Source of the DNA: Anaerolineae bacterium
GTDB lineage: Bacteria > Chloroflexota > Anaerolineae > 4572-78 > NAK82
Direction of reading: 5' to 3'
Assembly (NCBI GenBank): GCA_025062175.1
Contig: JANXAX010000216.1
Coordinates: forward strand, 1 to 5,010
DNA: 5,010 nucleotides
Part shown: positions 1-5,010 of the stretch, one piece after another
Layout: each line of letters opens with the position of its first letter
Numbering within the stretch: position 1 is the stretch's first letter
Translations under genes and position numbers: made by a program
Notes under the pieces: generated by a model
Seen by the model: the letters and a program-made list of their open reading frames with translations, nothing else
The model's database searches: none
What the model was told of the DNA's origin: nothing

Positions 1-743
1 CCAAGGGGGCTGATATGAAGTACATGATGGCCGAGCTGTATGGCAAGGCCACCGGCTACAACAAGGGTAAAGGAGGCTCGCAGCACATCGCCTGGCCGGG
101 CTTGGGCATCCTGGGGGCGAACGGCATCGTGAGCGGCGGCATCCCCATCGCCACGGGCGCCGCGATGTCGGCCAAGCTGCGCAAGTCAGGTCAAGTGGCA
201 GTCGCCTTCTTCGGAGACGGAGCCTCAAACGAGGGTGCCTTCCACGAGTCGCTCAACATCGCGGCAACGTTCTGCCTGCCGGTCGTGTACGTCTGTGAGA
301 ACAACCTGTACGGCGTGGGCACCCGCCAAACGTGTGTGCGCAAGATCGCAGATATCGCCGACAGGGCTTCGGGCTACGGCATGCCCGGCGTGGTGGTCGA
401 TGGCAACAACGTCCTGGCCGTGTACAAGGCCGCCTATGAGGCGGTGCAGCGGGCGCGCTCGGGCGAAGGGCCAACCCTGATCGAATGCAAGACGTATCGC
501 TGGCGCACCCACTTTGAGGGAGAGCCGGATACGTACCGGCCGCGCGAGGAGGTGGAAGCCTGGATGCGCCGGGAGCCGATCGCACCCTATCGCCAGTATC
601 TCATCGAGCAAGGGGTGCTTTCCGCGAGTGAGGCGGAAGCGCTTGAGCAGCGCGTCGTCGCCCAGGTTGATGAGGCAGTGGCGTTTGCACGTAGCAGCCC
701 GTTCCCAGCGCCCGAATCGGCACTGGAGGACCTGTGGGCATAA
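1..743 (+). CDS. Thiamine-diphosphate-dependent dehydrogenase E1 component, alpha subunit (acetoin / pyruvate dehydrogenase type), 5'-truncated
   Basis: This is the alpha subunit of a heterotetrameric E1 enzyme that binds thiamine diphosphate (ThDP) and decarboxylates a 2-oxoacid or cleaves acetoin, in the cytoplasm. The reading frame is open through the left edge: codons from base 3 read KGAD before the first visible ATG at 15, matching the family's conserved stretch before MKxMMAELYGKATG. The ATG at 15 is therefore internal, and about 80 N-terminal residues are missing compared with the usual length of about 320-330. Counting from that ATG, the family's GSxH segment is at residues 21-24, and the ThDP/Mg motif starts with GDGASNEG at 67-74 and closes with the Asn pair at 96-97 (bases 213-305). 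The C-terminus is intact, ending LEDLWA. The beta subunit gene follows 25 bases later, supporting a two-gene E1. Acetoin, pyruvate and branched-chain 2-oxoacid E1 subunits are hard to separate by eye; acetoin/pyruvate type is my preference. Confidence 0.93.
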   Translation, partial: KGADMKYMMAELYGKATGYNKGKGGSQHIAWPGLGILGANGIVSGGIPIATGAAMSAKLRKSGQVAVAFFGDGASNEGAFHESLNIAATFCLPVVYVCENNLYGVGTRQTCVRKIADIADRASGYGMPGVVVDGNNVLAVYKAAYEAVQRARSGEGPTLIECKTYRWRTHFEGEPDTYRPREEVEAWMRREPIAPYRQYLIEQGVLSASEAEALEQRVVAQVDEAVAFARSSPFPAPESALEDLWA

Positions 744-753
744 GGACACGCTG

Positions 754-761
754 AAAGGAGG
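754..761 (+). promoter_or_regulatory. Ribosome binding site of the E1 beta gene
   Basis: AAAGGAGG lies 7 bases before a GTG at 769. It decides the start: the same frame stays open far upstream inside the alpha gene, but only the GTG has a strong Shine-Dalgarno sequence and gives a protein beginning where the family begins (MREISFSQAI). Confidence 0.85.
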
Positions 762-768
762 GGATACA

Positions 769-1746
769 GTGAGAGAGATCTCGTTCTCTCAAGCCATCGT
801 CGAGGCAACCGCCGAGGAGATGCGGCGTGACCCCAACGTCTGTGTGTGGGGACTGGACGTGGGGCCTTATGGCGGCGCCTTTGGATGCACCCGCGGGCTG
901 TATGAAGAGTTTGGCCCAGAGCGCGTGTTCGACATGCCCATCTCCGAGCTGGGCTATGTCGGCCTGGGGGTCGGCGCCGCAGCCACCGGACTGCGTCCAG
1001 TGGTGGAGCTCCAGTTCTCCGACTGGATCACGCTCCCCTCGGACGCGCTCATCAACCAAGCGGCGAAGATGCGCTACATGTTTGGCGGCGTCCTGGCCGT
1101 GCCGATGGTGTTGCGCGCGCCCGTGGGCGGATATCTGGCAGCGGCAGGGCAGCATTCCAATAGCTATGAGTCGATGTTCGCCCACATACCTGGCCTGAAA
1201 GTGGTGCTGCCCTCGACGCCCTATGATGCCAAAGGATTGCTCAAGAGCGCCATCCGCGACAATAACACCGTGCTCTTCTTCGAGCACAAGAAGCTCTACG
1301 AGATCAAGGGGCCGGTGCCGGAGGAAGAGTACACCATTCCCCTGGGCAAAGCGGACATCAAGCGGCCGGGCAACGATGTGACCGTGGTCGCATATGCCTT
1401 CATGGTGCGCAAGGCGCTCGCAGCGGCGGAACAACTCGCCCAGGAGGGCATCAGTGTCGAGGTGCTCGACTTGCGCACGGTCAGCCCACTGGACGAGGAG
1501 GCAATCCTGAGCTCGGTGAAGAAAACGCAGCGCTTGGTTATCGTCCAGGAGACATGGCGGCGTTGCAGTGTGGGCGCCGAGGTGGCAGCCGTCGTAGCCG
1601 AACAGGCCTTGGATTACCTGGACGCGCCTATCGTCCGTGTGACCGCCAAGGATGTGCCCATCCCGTTCAGCCCGGTGTTGGAGAACTATGTATTGCCCCA
1701 AGAGGCGGACATCGTGGCAGCGGTCAGGCGCGTGTTACGTGCCTGA
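769..1746 (+). CDS. Thiamine-diphosphate-dependent dehydrogenase E1 component, beta subunit (acetoin / pyruvate dehydrogenase type)
   Basis: This is the beta subunit partner of the upstream alpha subunit. Together they form the alpha2beta2 E1, in which the beta chain completes the ThDP site. The protein is 325 residues, the usual family length, starting at a GTG with a strong ribosome binding site. The N-terminal pyrimidine-binding domain has the conserved FDMPISE segment (residues 54-60, with E60 the expected glutamate contacting the ThDP aminopyrimidine), then GLRPVVE (74-80) and NQAAKMRYM (96-104). The GQHS histidine at 129 and PGLKVVLPST (141-150) follow, then FEHKKLY (161-167). The C-terminal transketolase-type domain runs from about 200, with DLRTVSPLD (214-222) and the ETWRRCSVGAE stretch (251-261), where related proteins often read EAPRTGGFGAE. 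All expected blocks are present, so it looks functional. The SDR gene starts 15 bases after the stop, suggesting one transcript. Substrate cannot be fixed from this sequence. Confidence 0.94.
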   Translation: MREISFSQAIVEATAEEMRRDPNVCVWGLDVGPYGGAFGCTRGLYEEFGPERVFDMPISELGYVGLGVGAAATGLRPVVELQFSDWITLPSDALINQAAKMRYMFGGVLAVPMVLRAPVGGYLAAAGQHSNSYESMFAHIPGLKVVLPSTPYDAKGLLKSAIRDNNTVLFFEHKKLYEIKGPVPEEEYTIPLGKADIKRPGNDVTVVAYAFMVRKALAAAEQLAQEGISVEVLDLRTVSPLDEEAILSSVKKTQRLVIVQETWRRCSVGAEVAAVVAEQALDYLDAPIVRVTAKDVPIPFSPVLENYVLPQEADIVAAVRRVLRA

Positions 1747-1761
1747 GGGGAAACGCGACCG

Positions 1762-2526
1762 ATGCAGCTGTTGTGCGATAAAGTCGCTCTGATCACCGGA
1801 GCCGCGCGCGGCATCGGGCGTGCCATCGCCGAAATCTTTGCCGCGCACGGCGCCCACATCGTGGTGACTGACATCTTGGAGGAAGAGGCGTACGCGGTGG
1901 CGGCTGCCATCACCGCTGCCGGCCATCCCCGCGCCATCGCCCGGCGGCTGGATGTGAGCGACCCCCAGGCAGTGCAAGCGGCGATAGAAGTGGCCGCGGA
2001 AGAGTTCGGCCGGCTTGACATCCTGGTCAACAACGCAGGGGTCTTGCGACCACACCTCATCCTCGAGATGCCCCTTGAAGATTGGGAGCTCACCTTCCAG
2101 GTGAACGTGCGCGGCATGTTCCTGTGCAGCCAGGCGGCTGCGCGCCAGATGATCCGCCAAGGCCGTGGAGGATGTATCATCAGCATCGCATCGGCTTGTG
2201 CCAAAAAAGCGGACCGCGCGCTGGGTGCATACGCTGCTTCGAAAGCGGCCATGCTGGCGCTGACGCGCGTGCTGGCGCTGGAGCTGGGCGAATACGGCAT
2301 CCGTGTCAACGCCATCTTGCCCGGCGCCACCGATACCCAAATGCTGCGCGACGTCACCGACGCGATCCCTGGCATGCTGGATGCCTTGCGCGCCAAGTCT
2401 GTGCTCGGCCGCATCGCCACGCCACAAGACCAGGCCAACGCAGCCTTGTTCCTGGCCTCTGACCTGGCTGCGCACATCACCGGTGAAGGATTGGTTGTCT
2501 CGGGCGGCGAATTCATGGACACATAA
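1762..2526 (+). CDS. Short-chain dehydrogenase/reductase (SDR) family oxidoreductase, classical type
   Basis: This is a 254-residue, single-domain NAD(P)-dependent oxidoreductase with a Rossmann fold, of the usual classical SDR length. The cofactor motif TGAARGIG is at residues 12-19. An Asp at 37, at the end of the second beta strand (VVTD), suggests NAD(H) over NADP(H). NNAG is at 90-93. The catalytic tetrad is complete: N115, S144, Y157 and K161, the last two in YAASK. LPGATDT at 186-192 is the usual Pro-Gly segment after the active site. The C-terminus reads VVSGGEFMDT, where many relatives have a V-D-G-G form. The ATG is preceded at 11 bases by GAGGGG (1745-1750), which overlaps the beta subunit's stop codon. 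Close linkage to the E1 genes suggests it acts on a related hydroxy/keto compound such as acetoin, diacetyl or another alcohol, but that is inference; SDR substrate cannot be read from sequence at this level. Confidence 0.93.
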   Translation: MQLLCDKVALITGAARGIGRAIAEIFAAHGAHIVVTDILEEEAYAVAAAITAAGHPRAIARRLDVSDPQAVQAAIEVAAEEFGRLDILVNNAGVLRPHLILEMPLEDWELTFQVNVRGMFLCSQAAARQMIRQGRGGCIISIASACAKKADRALGAYAASKAAMLALTRVLALELGEYGIRVNAILPGATDTQMLRDVTDAIPGMLDALRAKSVLGRIATPQDQANAALFLASDLAAHITGEGLVVSGGEFMDT

Positions 2527-2549
2527 ACACCTTCTCGCGCATCCCCTAT

Positions 2550-2578
2550 TTGACAAATCCCTTCTCTGGCAGTATCAT
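2550..2578 (+). promoter_or_regulatory. Sigma70-type promoter of the groES-groEL operon
   Basis: A perfect -35 box TTGACA (2550-2555) is followed after exactly 17 bases by TATCAT (2573-2578), one mismatch from the TATAAT -10 consensus. Transcription is predicted to start at about 2584-2586, immediately before the CIRCE operator, giving a leader of about 80 bases. The -35 box begins only 23 bases after the SDR stop. Confidence 0.85.
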
Positions 2579-2587
2579 CCACTCGTT

Positions 2588-2614
2588 TTAGCACTCTGAA
2601 CTTTTGAGTGCTAG
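2588..2614 (+). promoter_or_regulatory. CIRCE operator (HrcA repressor binding site)
   Basis: TTAGCACTC (2588-2596), a 9-base spacer (2597-2605) and GAGTGCTAG (2606-2614) form the inverted repeat known as CIRCE (consensus TTAGCACTC-N9-GAGTGCTAA). Seventeen of the 18 arm positions match; only the last base differs (G for A). It starts a few bases after the predicted transcription start and lies 52 bases before groES, the standard position. By established knowledge HrcA binds this element, represses groESL at normal temperature and releases it on heat shock. hrcA itself is not in the window. Confidence 0.96.
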
Positions 2615-2652
2615 GACTGGCGCATCACTATTTCCATCCACTACTATCCAAC

Positions 2653-2660
2653 GAGGAGGT
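2653..2660 (+). promoter_or_regulatory. Ribosome binding site of groES
   Basis: GAGGAGGT lies 6 bases before the ATG at 2667. This strong Shine-Dalgarno sequence fixes the groES start; the frame is open further upstream through the CIRCE region, but that part is leader, not coding. Confidence 0.88.
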
Positions 2661-2666
2661 CATTGC

Positions 2667-2960
2667 ATGTCTCTCAATCTGACCCCGCTGGGGGACCACG
2701 TCATCGTGGAGCCGATTGAAAGTGAGGAGGTGACGCCGGGCGGCATCGTCCTGCCCGAGACGGCTAAGGAAAGGCCGCAGAAAGGCAAAGTGCTGGCCGT
2801 CGGACCAGGTGCCCGCGACGATCAGGGCAAACGCATCCCCATCGATGTTAAAGTAGGTGATACAGTGCTGTACGGCCGTTACAGCGGCACCGAGGTGAAG
2901 ATCCAGGACAAGAAGTATCTCATCCTGCGCGAAGGCGACGTCCTGGCAGTCATCGAATAA
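2667..2960 (+). CDS. groES: Co-chaperonin GroES (10 kDa chaperonin, Cpn10)
   Basis: This 97-residue protein is the heptameric lid that caps the GroEL ring in the cytoplasm, closing the folding chamber in an ATP-dependent cycle. Its length is standard for Cpn10. The N-terminal strand LTPLGDHVIVEP (residues 5-16) matches the family's start. The mobile loop that docks on GroEL spans about residues 17-34 and includes GGIVLP (25-30), with the hydrophobic I27-V28-L29 tripeptide that contacts the GroEL apical domain. GKVLAVGPG (40-48), VKVGDTVLYGRYSGTEVK (62-79) and the closing ILREGDVLAVIE (86-97) are typical. It is first in a CIRCE-controlled operon and lies 37 bases before groEL. The start is fixed by GAGGAGGT six bases upstream. 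Nothing is broken or missing. Confidence 0.98.
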   Translation: MSLNLTPLGDHVIVEPIESEEVTPGGIVLPETAKERPQKGKVLAVGPGARDDQGKRIPIDVKVGDTVLYGRYSGTEVKIQDKKYLILREGDVLAVIE

Positions 2961-2976
2961 AGCCCATTTCTTTAGA

Positions 2977-2984
2977 GAAGGGAG
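2977..2984 (+). promoter_or_regulatory. Probable ribosome binding site of groEL, with long spacing
   Basis: GAAGGGAG is the only purine-rich Shine-Dalgarno-like stretch before the groEL ATG at 2998. The 13-base gap is longer than the usual 5-9. The start itself is secure because MAKQLIF is the family's N-terminus. Initiation may be weaker than for groES, but this is inference. Confidence 0.6.
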
Positions 2985-2997
2985 TTCAGACATCCAA

Positions 2998-4626
2998 ATG
3001 GCGAAACAGCTCATTTTCCGGGAAGATGCACGCCGTCGCTTGAAGAACGGCATAGACATTATGGCGCAGGCGGTGGCCACCACGCTGGGGCCGAAAGGGC
3101 GCAATGTTGCCCTGGACAAGAAGTGGGGTGCGCCGACGATCACCCACGACGGGGTCACTGTGGCCAAGGAGATCCAACTCGAGGACCCGTTTGAGAACAT
3201 GGGCGCCCAGTTGCTCAAGGAGGCGGCCACCAAGACCAACGACATCGCCGGCGACGGCACCACCACGGCCACGGTGCTGGCGCATATGCTGGTCACCGAG
3301 GGGTTGAAGAACGTGGCGGCGGGCGCCAACCCGATGCTGATCAAGCGCGGCATCGAGAAGGCGACCGAGGCGGTGGCGCAGGCGATCAAGGAGATGGCGA
3401 TTGAGATCAACTCGAAGGAGGAGATTGCCAACGTTGCCTCCATCTCGGCGCAGGACCGCGAGATTGGCGAACTCATCGCCGAGGTGATGGACAAGGTGGG
3501 CAAGGATGGGGTGATCACCGTTGAGGAGAGCAAGGGGTTGGCGTTTGAGACCGAGTATGTGGAAGGGATGCAGTTTGACCGGGGCTACATTTCGCCGTAT
3601 TTCATCACCAACCCGGATGCGATGGAGGCGGTGATCGAGGAGCCGTATGTGCTCATTCACGAGAAGAAGATCAGCGCGGCGAGCGACATTGTGCCCATCC
3701 TGGAGAAGTTGGTGCAGGCGGGCAAGCGCGACCTGCTGGTCATCGCCGAGGATGTGGATGGTGAAGCGCTGGCGACGTTGGTGCTGAACAAGTTGCGGGG
3801 CACCTTCAACGTGGTGGCGGTGAAGGCGCCGGGCTTTGGCGACCGACGCAAGGCGATGCTGCAGGACATTGCCATTCTGACGGGTGGCACGGTGATCAGC
3901 GAGGAGACGGGGCGCAAGTTGGAGACGGCCACCCTGGCGGACCTGGGGCGCTGCAGCAAGGTGGTGGTGACCAAGGAAGAGACGACGATTGTGGGAGGTT
4001 ATGGCAGCGAGGCGGCGATCAAGGGGCGCATCAACCAGATCAAGGCGGAGATCGAAGCCTCGACGAGCGACTATGACAAGGAGAAGTTGCAGGAGCGCCT
4101 GGCCAAGTTGGCTGGTGGGGTGGCGGTCATCCGGGTTGGTGCGGCGACCGAGGTGGAGTTGAAGGAGAAGAAGCATCGCGTCGAGGATGCGCTGAGTGCC
4201 ACGCGCGCGGCGGTGGAGGAAGGGATTGTGCCGGGCGGTGGCGTGGCGTTGCTGAATGCCATCCCGGCGCTGGACAAGGTGAAGGTGGAGTATCCGGATG
4301 AGGCCACGGCGGTGAACATGGTGCGGCGCGCTCTGGAGGAGCCGATGCGCGGCATCGTGCGCAACGCCGGGTTGGACGGCGCCGTGGTGGTCGAGGAGGT
4401 GCGTCGCCGCCAACGCGAGCAGAACAACAAGAACATTGGCTACGACGTGATGGCGGGCGACTATGTGGACATGGTCAAAGCGGGGATCATCGACCCGGCC
4501 AAGGTGACGCGTGGCGCGCTGGAGAACGCCGCTTCCATCGCGGCGATGATCCTGACCACCGAGGCGCTCATCACCGACATCCCGGAGAAGGAGAAGCCGC
4601 CAGCGACCCCTCCGCCTGAGTATTGA
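2998..4626 (+). CDS. groEL: Chaperonin GroEL (60 kDa chaperonin, Cpn60)
   Basis: This 542-residue protein forms the double-ring ATP-driven folding chamber that works with GroES. It is full length for the family (about 540-550). The N-terminal equatorial domain has LGPKGRNV (residues 30-37), HDGVTVAKEI (50-59, with D51) and the ATP-site motif GDGTTTATVLA (85-95, with D86). The intermediate domain carries the hydrolytic aspartate in RVEDALSATRAAVEEG (394-409, D397), followed by the chaperonin signature VPGGG (411-415). The apical domain lies roughly between 190 and 375, including the YISPYF segment (197-202). IDPAKVTR (498-505) is the expected C-terminal equatorial nucleotide-site segment. The protein ends EKEKPPATPPPEY: the Gly-Gly-Met-rich tail seen in many GroELs is absent and replaced by a short proline-rich one. 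It is co-transcribed with groES under CIRCE and followed by a strong hairpin. Whether the genome has further groEL copies cannot be seen. Confidence 0.98.
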   Translation: MAKQLIFREDARRRLKNGIDIMAQAVATTLGPKGRNVALDKKWGAPTITHDGVTVAKEIQLEDPFENMGAQLLKEAATKTNDIAGDGTTTATVLAHMLVTEGLKNVAAGANPMLIKRGIEKATEAVAQAIKEMAIEINSKEEIANVASISAQDREIGELIAEVMDKVGKDGVITVEESKGLAFETEYVEGMQFDRGYISPYFITNPDAMEAVIEEPYVLIHEKKISAASDIVPILEKLVQAGKRDLLVIAEDVDGEALATLVLNKLRGTFNVVAVKAPGFGDRRKAMLQDIAILTGGTVISEETGRKLETATLADLGRCSKVVVTKEETTIVGGYGSEAAIKGRINQIKAEIEASTSDYDKEKLQERLAKLAGGVAVIRVGAATEVELKEKKHRVEDALSATRAAVEEGIVPGGGVALLNAIPALDKVKVEYPDEATAVNMVRRALEEPMRGIVRNAGLDGAVVVEEVRRRQREQNNKNIGYDVMAGDYVDMVKAGIIDPAKVTRGALENAASIAAMILTTEALITDIPEKEKPPATPPPEY

Positions 4627-4642
4627 TGCATCCGGGCATGTG

Positions 4643-4678
4643 GAAGACGGGGTAGCACGGATGTGTTACCCCGTCTTC
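4643..4678 (+). terminator. Strong hairpin after groEL, probable transcription terminator
   Basis: A perfect 12-bp stem, GAAGACGGGGTA (4643-4654) with TACCCCGTCTTC (4667-4678), encloses a 12-base loop and begins 16 bases after the groEL stop. Its position and strength suggest the end of the groESL transcript. No run of T follows (ATCATTGG), nor on the opposite strand, so it is not a canonical intrinsic terminator. It may act with Rho, block 3' exonucleases, or serve both the groEL and the convergent transposase transcripts. Confidence 0.65.
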
Positions 4679-4711
4679 ATCATTGGAAAAGGAGCATTTT
4701 CGTTTGGCGAC

Positions 4712-5010
4712 TAGTGCTAAGTTAGGTTGAATTTTGCTGTTTTGTAACAGGGTAAAGACGGTGCAATTTGATCCGAGCATCCGCGGTGGTGAATTGCCAG
4801 TGCACCTGCACCCGGGCTTGATTGCGTGCTCGCTCCCAAGCGGACACCTCCTGCGCCAGGGTGGCCCGATCTGCAATGCGTCGCTTCAGGCATTGCGCCA
4901 CCAGCACCGACAGTTCGCATTCGGCGATGTTCAACCAACTGCCGTGTTCCGGGGTATAGTGCCATTCAAAGCGTTGCGCCAGCCGATGAGCTTCCTCGGG
5001 CGCGAAGGCT
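4712..5010 (-). mobile_element. IS630-family insertion sequence, transposase 3' end and probable element terminus (partial)
   Basis: The transposase reading frame on the minus strand places this as an IS630-family element that continues beyond the right edge. Its end lies between the transposase stop and the groEL hairpin. A CTAG at 4711-4714, about 8 bases past the stop, contains the TA dinucleotide that this family targets and duplicates, so TA at 4712-4713 is my best guess for the boundary; TA at 4718-4719 is possible too. The other terminus, needed to confirm the inverted repeat, is outside the window. Confidence 0.6.
4722..5010 (-). CDS. IS630-family transposase, C-terminal part (N-terminus beyond the window edge)
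   Basis: The minus-strand frame is open from the right edge to a TAA at 4722-4724, giving the last 95 residues of a DDE transposase that cuts and joins insertion-sequence ends. The visible part contains EWHYTPEHGSWLNIAECELS, the IS630-family segment in which the Glu of NIAE is the expected third catalytic acidic residue. It continues with QCLKRRIADRATLAQEV, then WQFTTADARIKLHRLYP, the typical end of this family. A short tail, VTKQQNST, completes it. No stop or frameshift interrupts the visible part. The two catalytic Asp residues and the helix-turn-helix region lie outside the window, so whether the gene is intact cannot be judged. A TTG codon at 4932-4934 falls inside the conserved GSWLNIAE stretch and is not the start. 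Confidence 0.9.
   Translation of the reverse strand, partial: AFAPEEAHRLAQRFEWHYTPEHGSWLNIAECELSVLVAQCLKRRIADRATLAQEVSAWERARNQARVQVHWQFTTADARIKLHRLYPVTKQQNST

Noticed and set aside
514..768. Upstream in-frame extension of the E1 beta gene, starting inside the alpha gene
   Set aside because: The extension overlaps the conserved alpha coding sequence in another frame and is Arg/Ser-rich; the family N-terminus and the ribosome binding site both point to GTG at 769.
601..1701. Long minus-strand open frame of 366 codons across the E1 alpha/beta junction
   Set aside because: It is antisense to two well-supported genes, has no recognisable motif, and has the composition of a shadow frame.
1686..2594. 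Minus-strand open frames of about 300 and 273 codons opposite the SDR gene
   Set aside because: They are shadows of an SDR with a complete catalytic tetrad; the longer one would even run through the groESL promoter and into the CIRCE element.
2986..4413. Long open frame of 475 codons on the minus strand across groEL
   Set aside because: It lies fully antisense to an unmistakable groEL, has a composition rich in His, Arg and Leu expected from the complement of a GC-rich gene, and shows no recognisable domain.
4625..4632. GATGCATC palindrome overlapping the groEL stop
   Set aside because: Eight bases is too short to be meaningful, and it is separate from the strong hairpin downstream.
4712..4720. 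TAGTGCTAA, an 8-of-9 match to one arm of CIRCE
   Set aside because: No matching left arm TTAGCACTC is found at the required 9-base spacing, and the site lies at the IS end, so the resemblance is probably chance.
4717..4965. Second minus-strand open frame of 82 codons overlapping the transposase
   Set aside because: The neighbouring frame carries the conserved IS630 transposase residues, so this one is a shadow.
1..5010. CRISPR array, tRNA/rRNA genes, riboswitch, or tandem repeats
   Set aside because: No regularly spaced repeats, no tRNA-like cloverleaf and no long non-coding leader were seen; nearly all the sequence is accounted for by protein genes and the groESL control region.

Overview
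The window is GC-rich bacterial DNA, coding almost throughout. The GroES and GroEL sequences and the HrcA/CIRCE control of the chaperonin operon fit a Gram-positive-like or Chloroflexota lineage. My best guess is Chloroflexota, Anaerolineae-like, from general sequence resemblance only; no 16S rRNA or other firm marker is present.

Region 1 (1-2526, + strand) is the end of a tightly packed metabolic operon. It holds a 5'-truncated E1 alpha subunit and a complete E1 beta subunit of a thiamine-diphosphate-dependent 2-oxoacid or acetoin dehydrogenase, then a classical NAD(P)-dependent short-chain dehydrogenase/reductase. Gaps are 25 and 15 bases and each downstream start has a purine-rich ribosome binding site. 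Alpha and beta should form an alpha2beta2 E1 that decarboxylates or cleaves its substrate and passes the acyl group to an E2 lipoyl enzyme. No E2 or E3 gene lies directly downstream; the SDR takes that place, so the physiological substrate stays open.

Region 2 (2527-4680, + strand) is a textbook groES-groEL heat-shock operon. It has a sigma70-type promoter (TTGACA, 17-base spacer, TATCAT), a nearly perfect CIRCE operator just after the predicted transcription start, groES, a 37-base gap, groEL, and a strong hairpin after the groEL stop. GroEL keeps its ATPase residues but ends in a proline-rich tail instead of the usual Gly-Gly-Met repeats.

Region 3 (about 4712-5010, - strand) is the 3' end of an IS630-family insertion sequence. 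The last 95 residues of the transposase are visible, including the third catalytic acidic residue; the rest runs off the window. It points toward groEL and ends about 35 bases beyond the hairpin.

I find no support for an undescribed biological system here. The points worth a second look are the E1-SDR gene pairing, the atypical GroEL tail, the CIRCE and promoter geometry, and the mobile element abutting the chaperonin operon.
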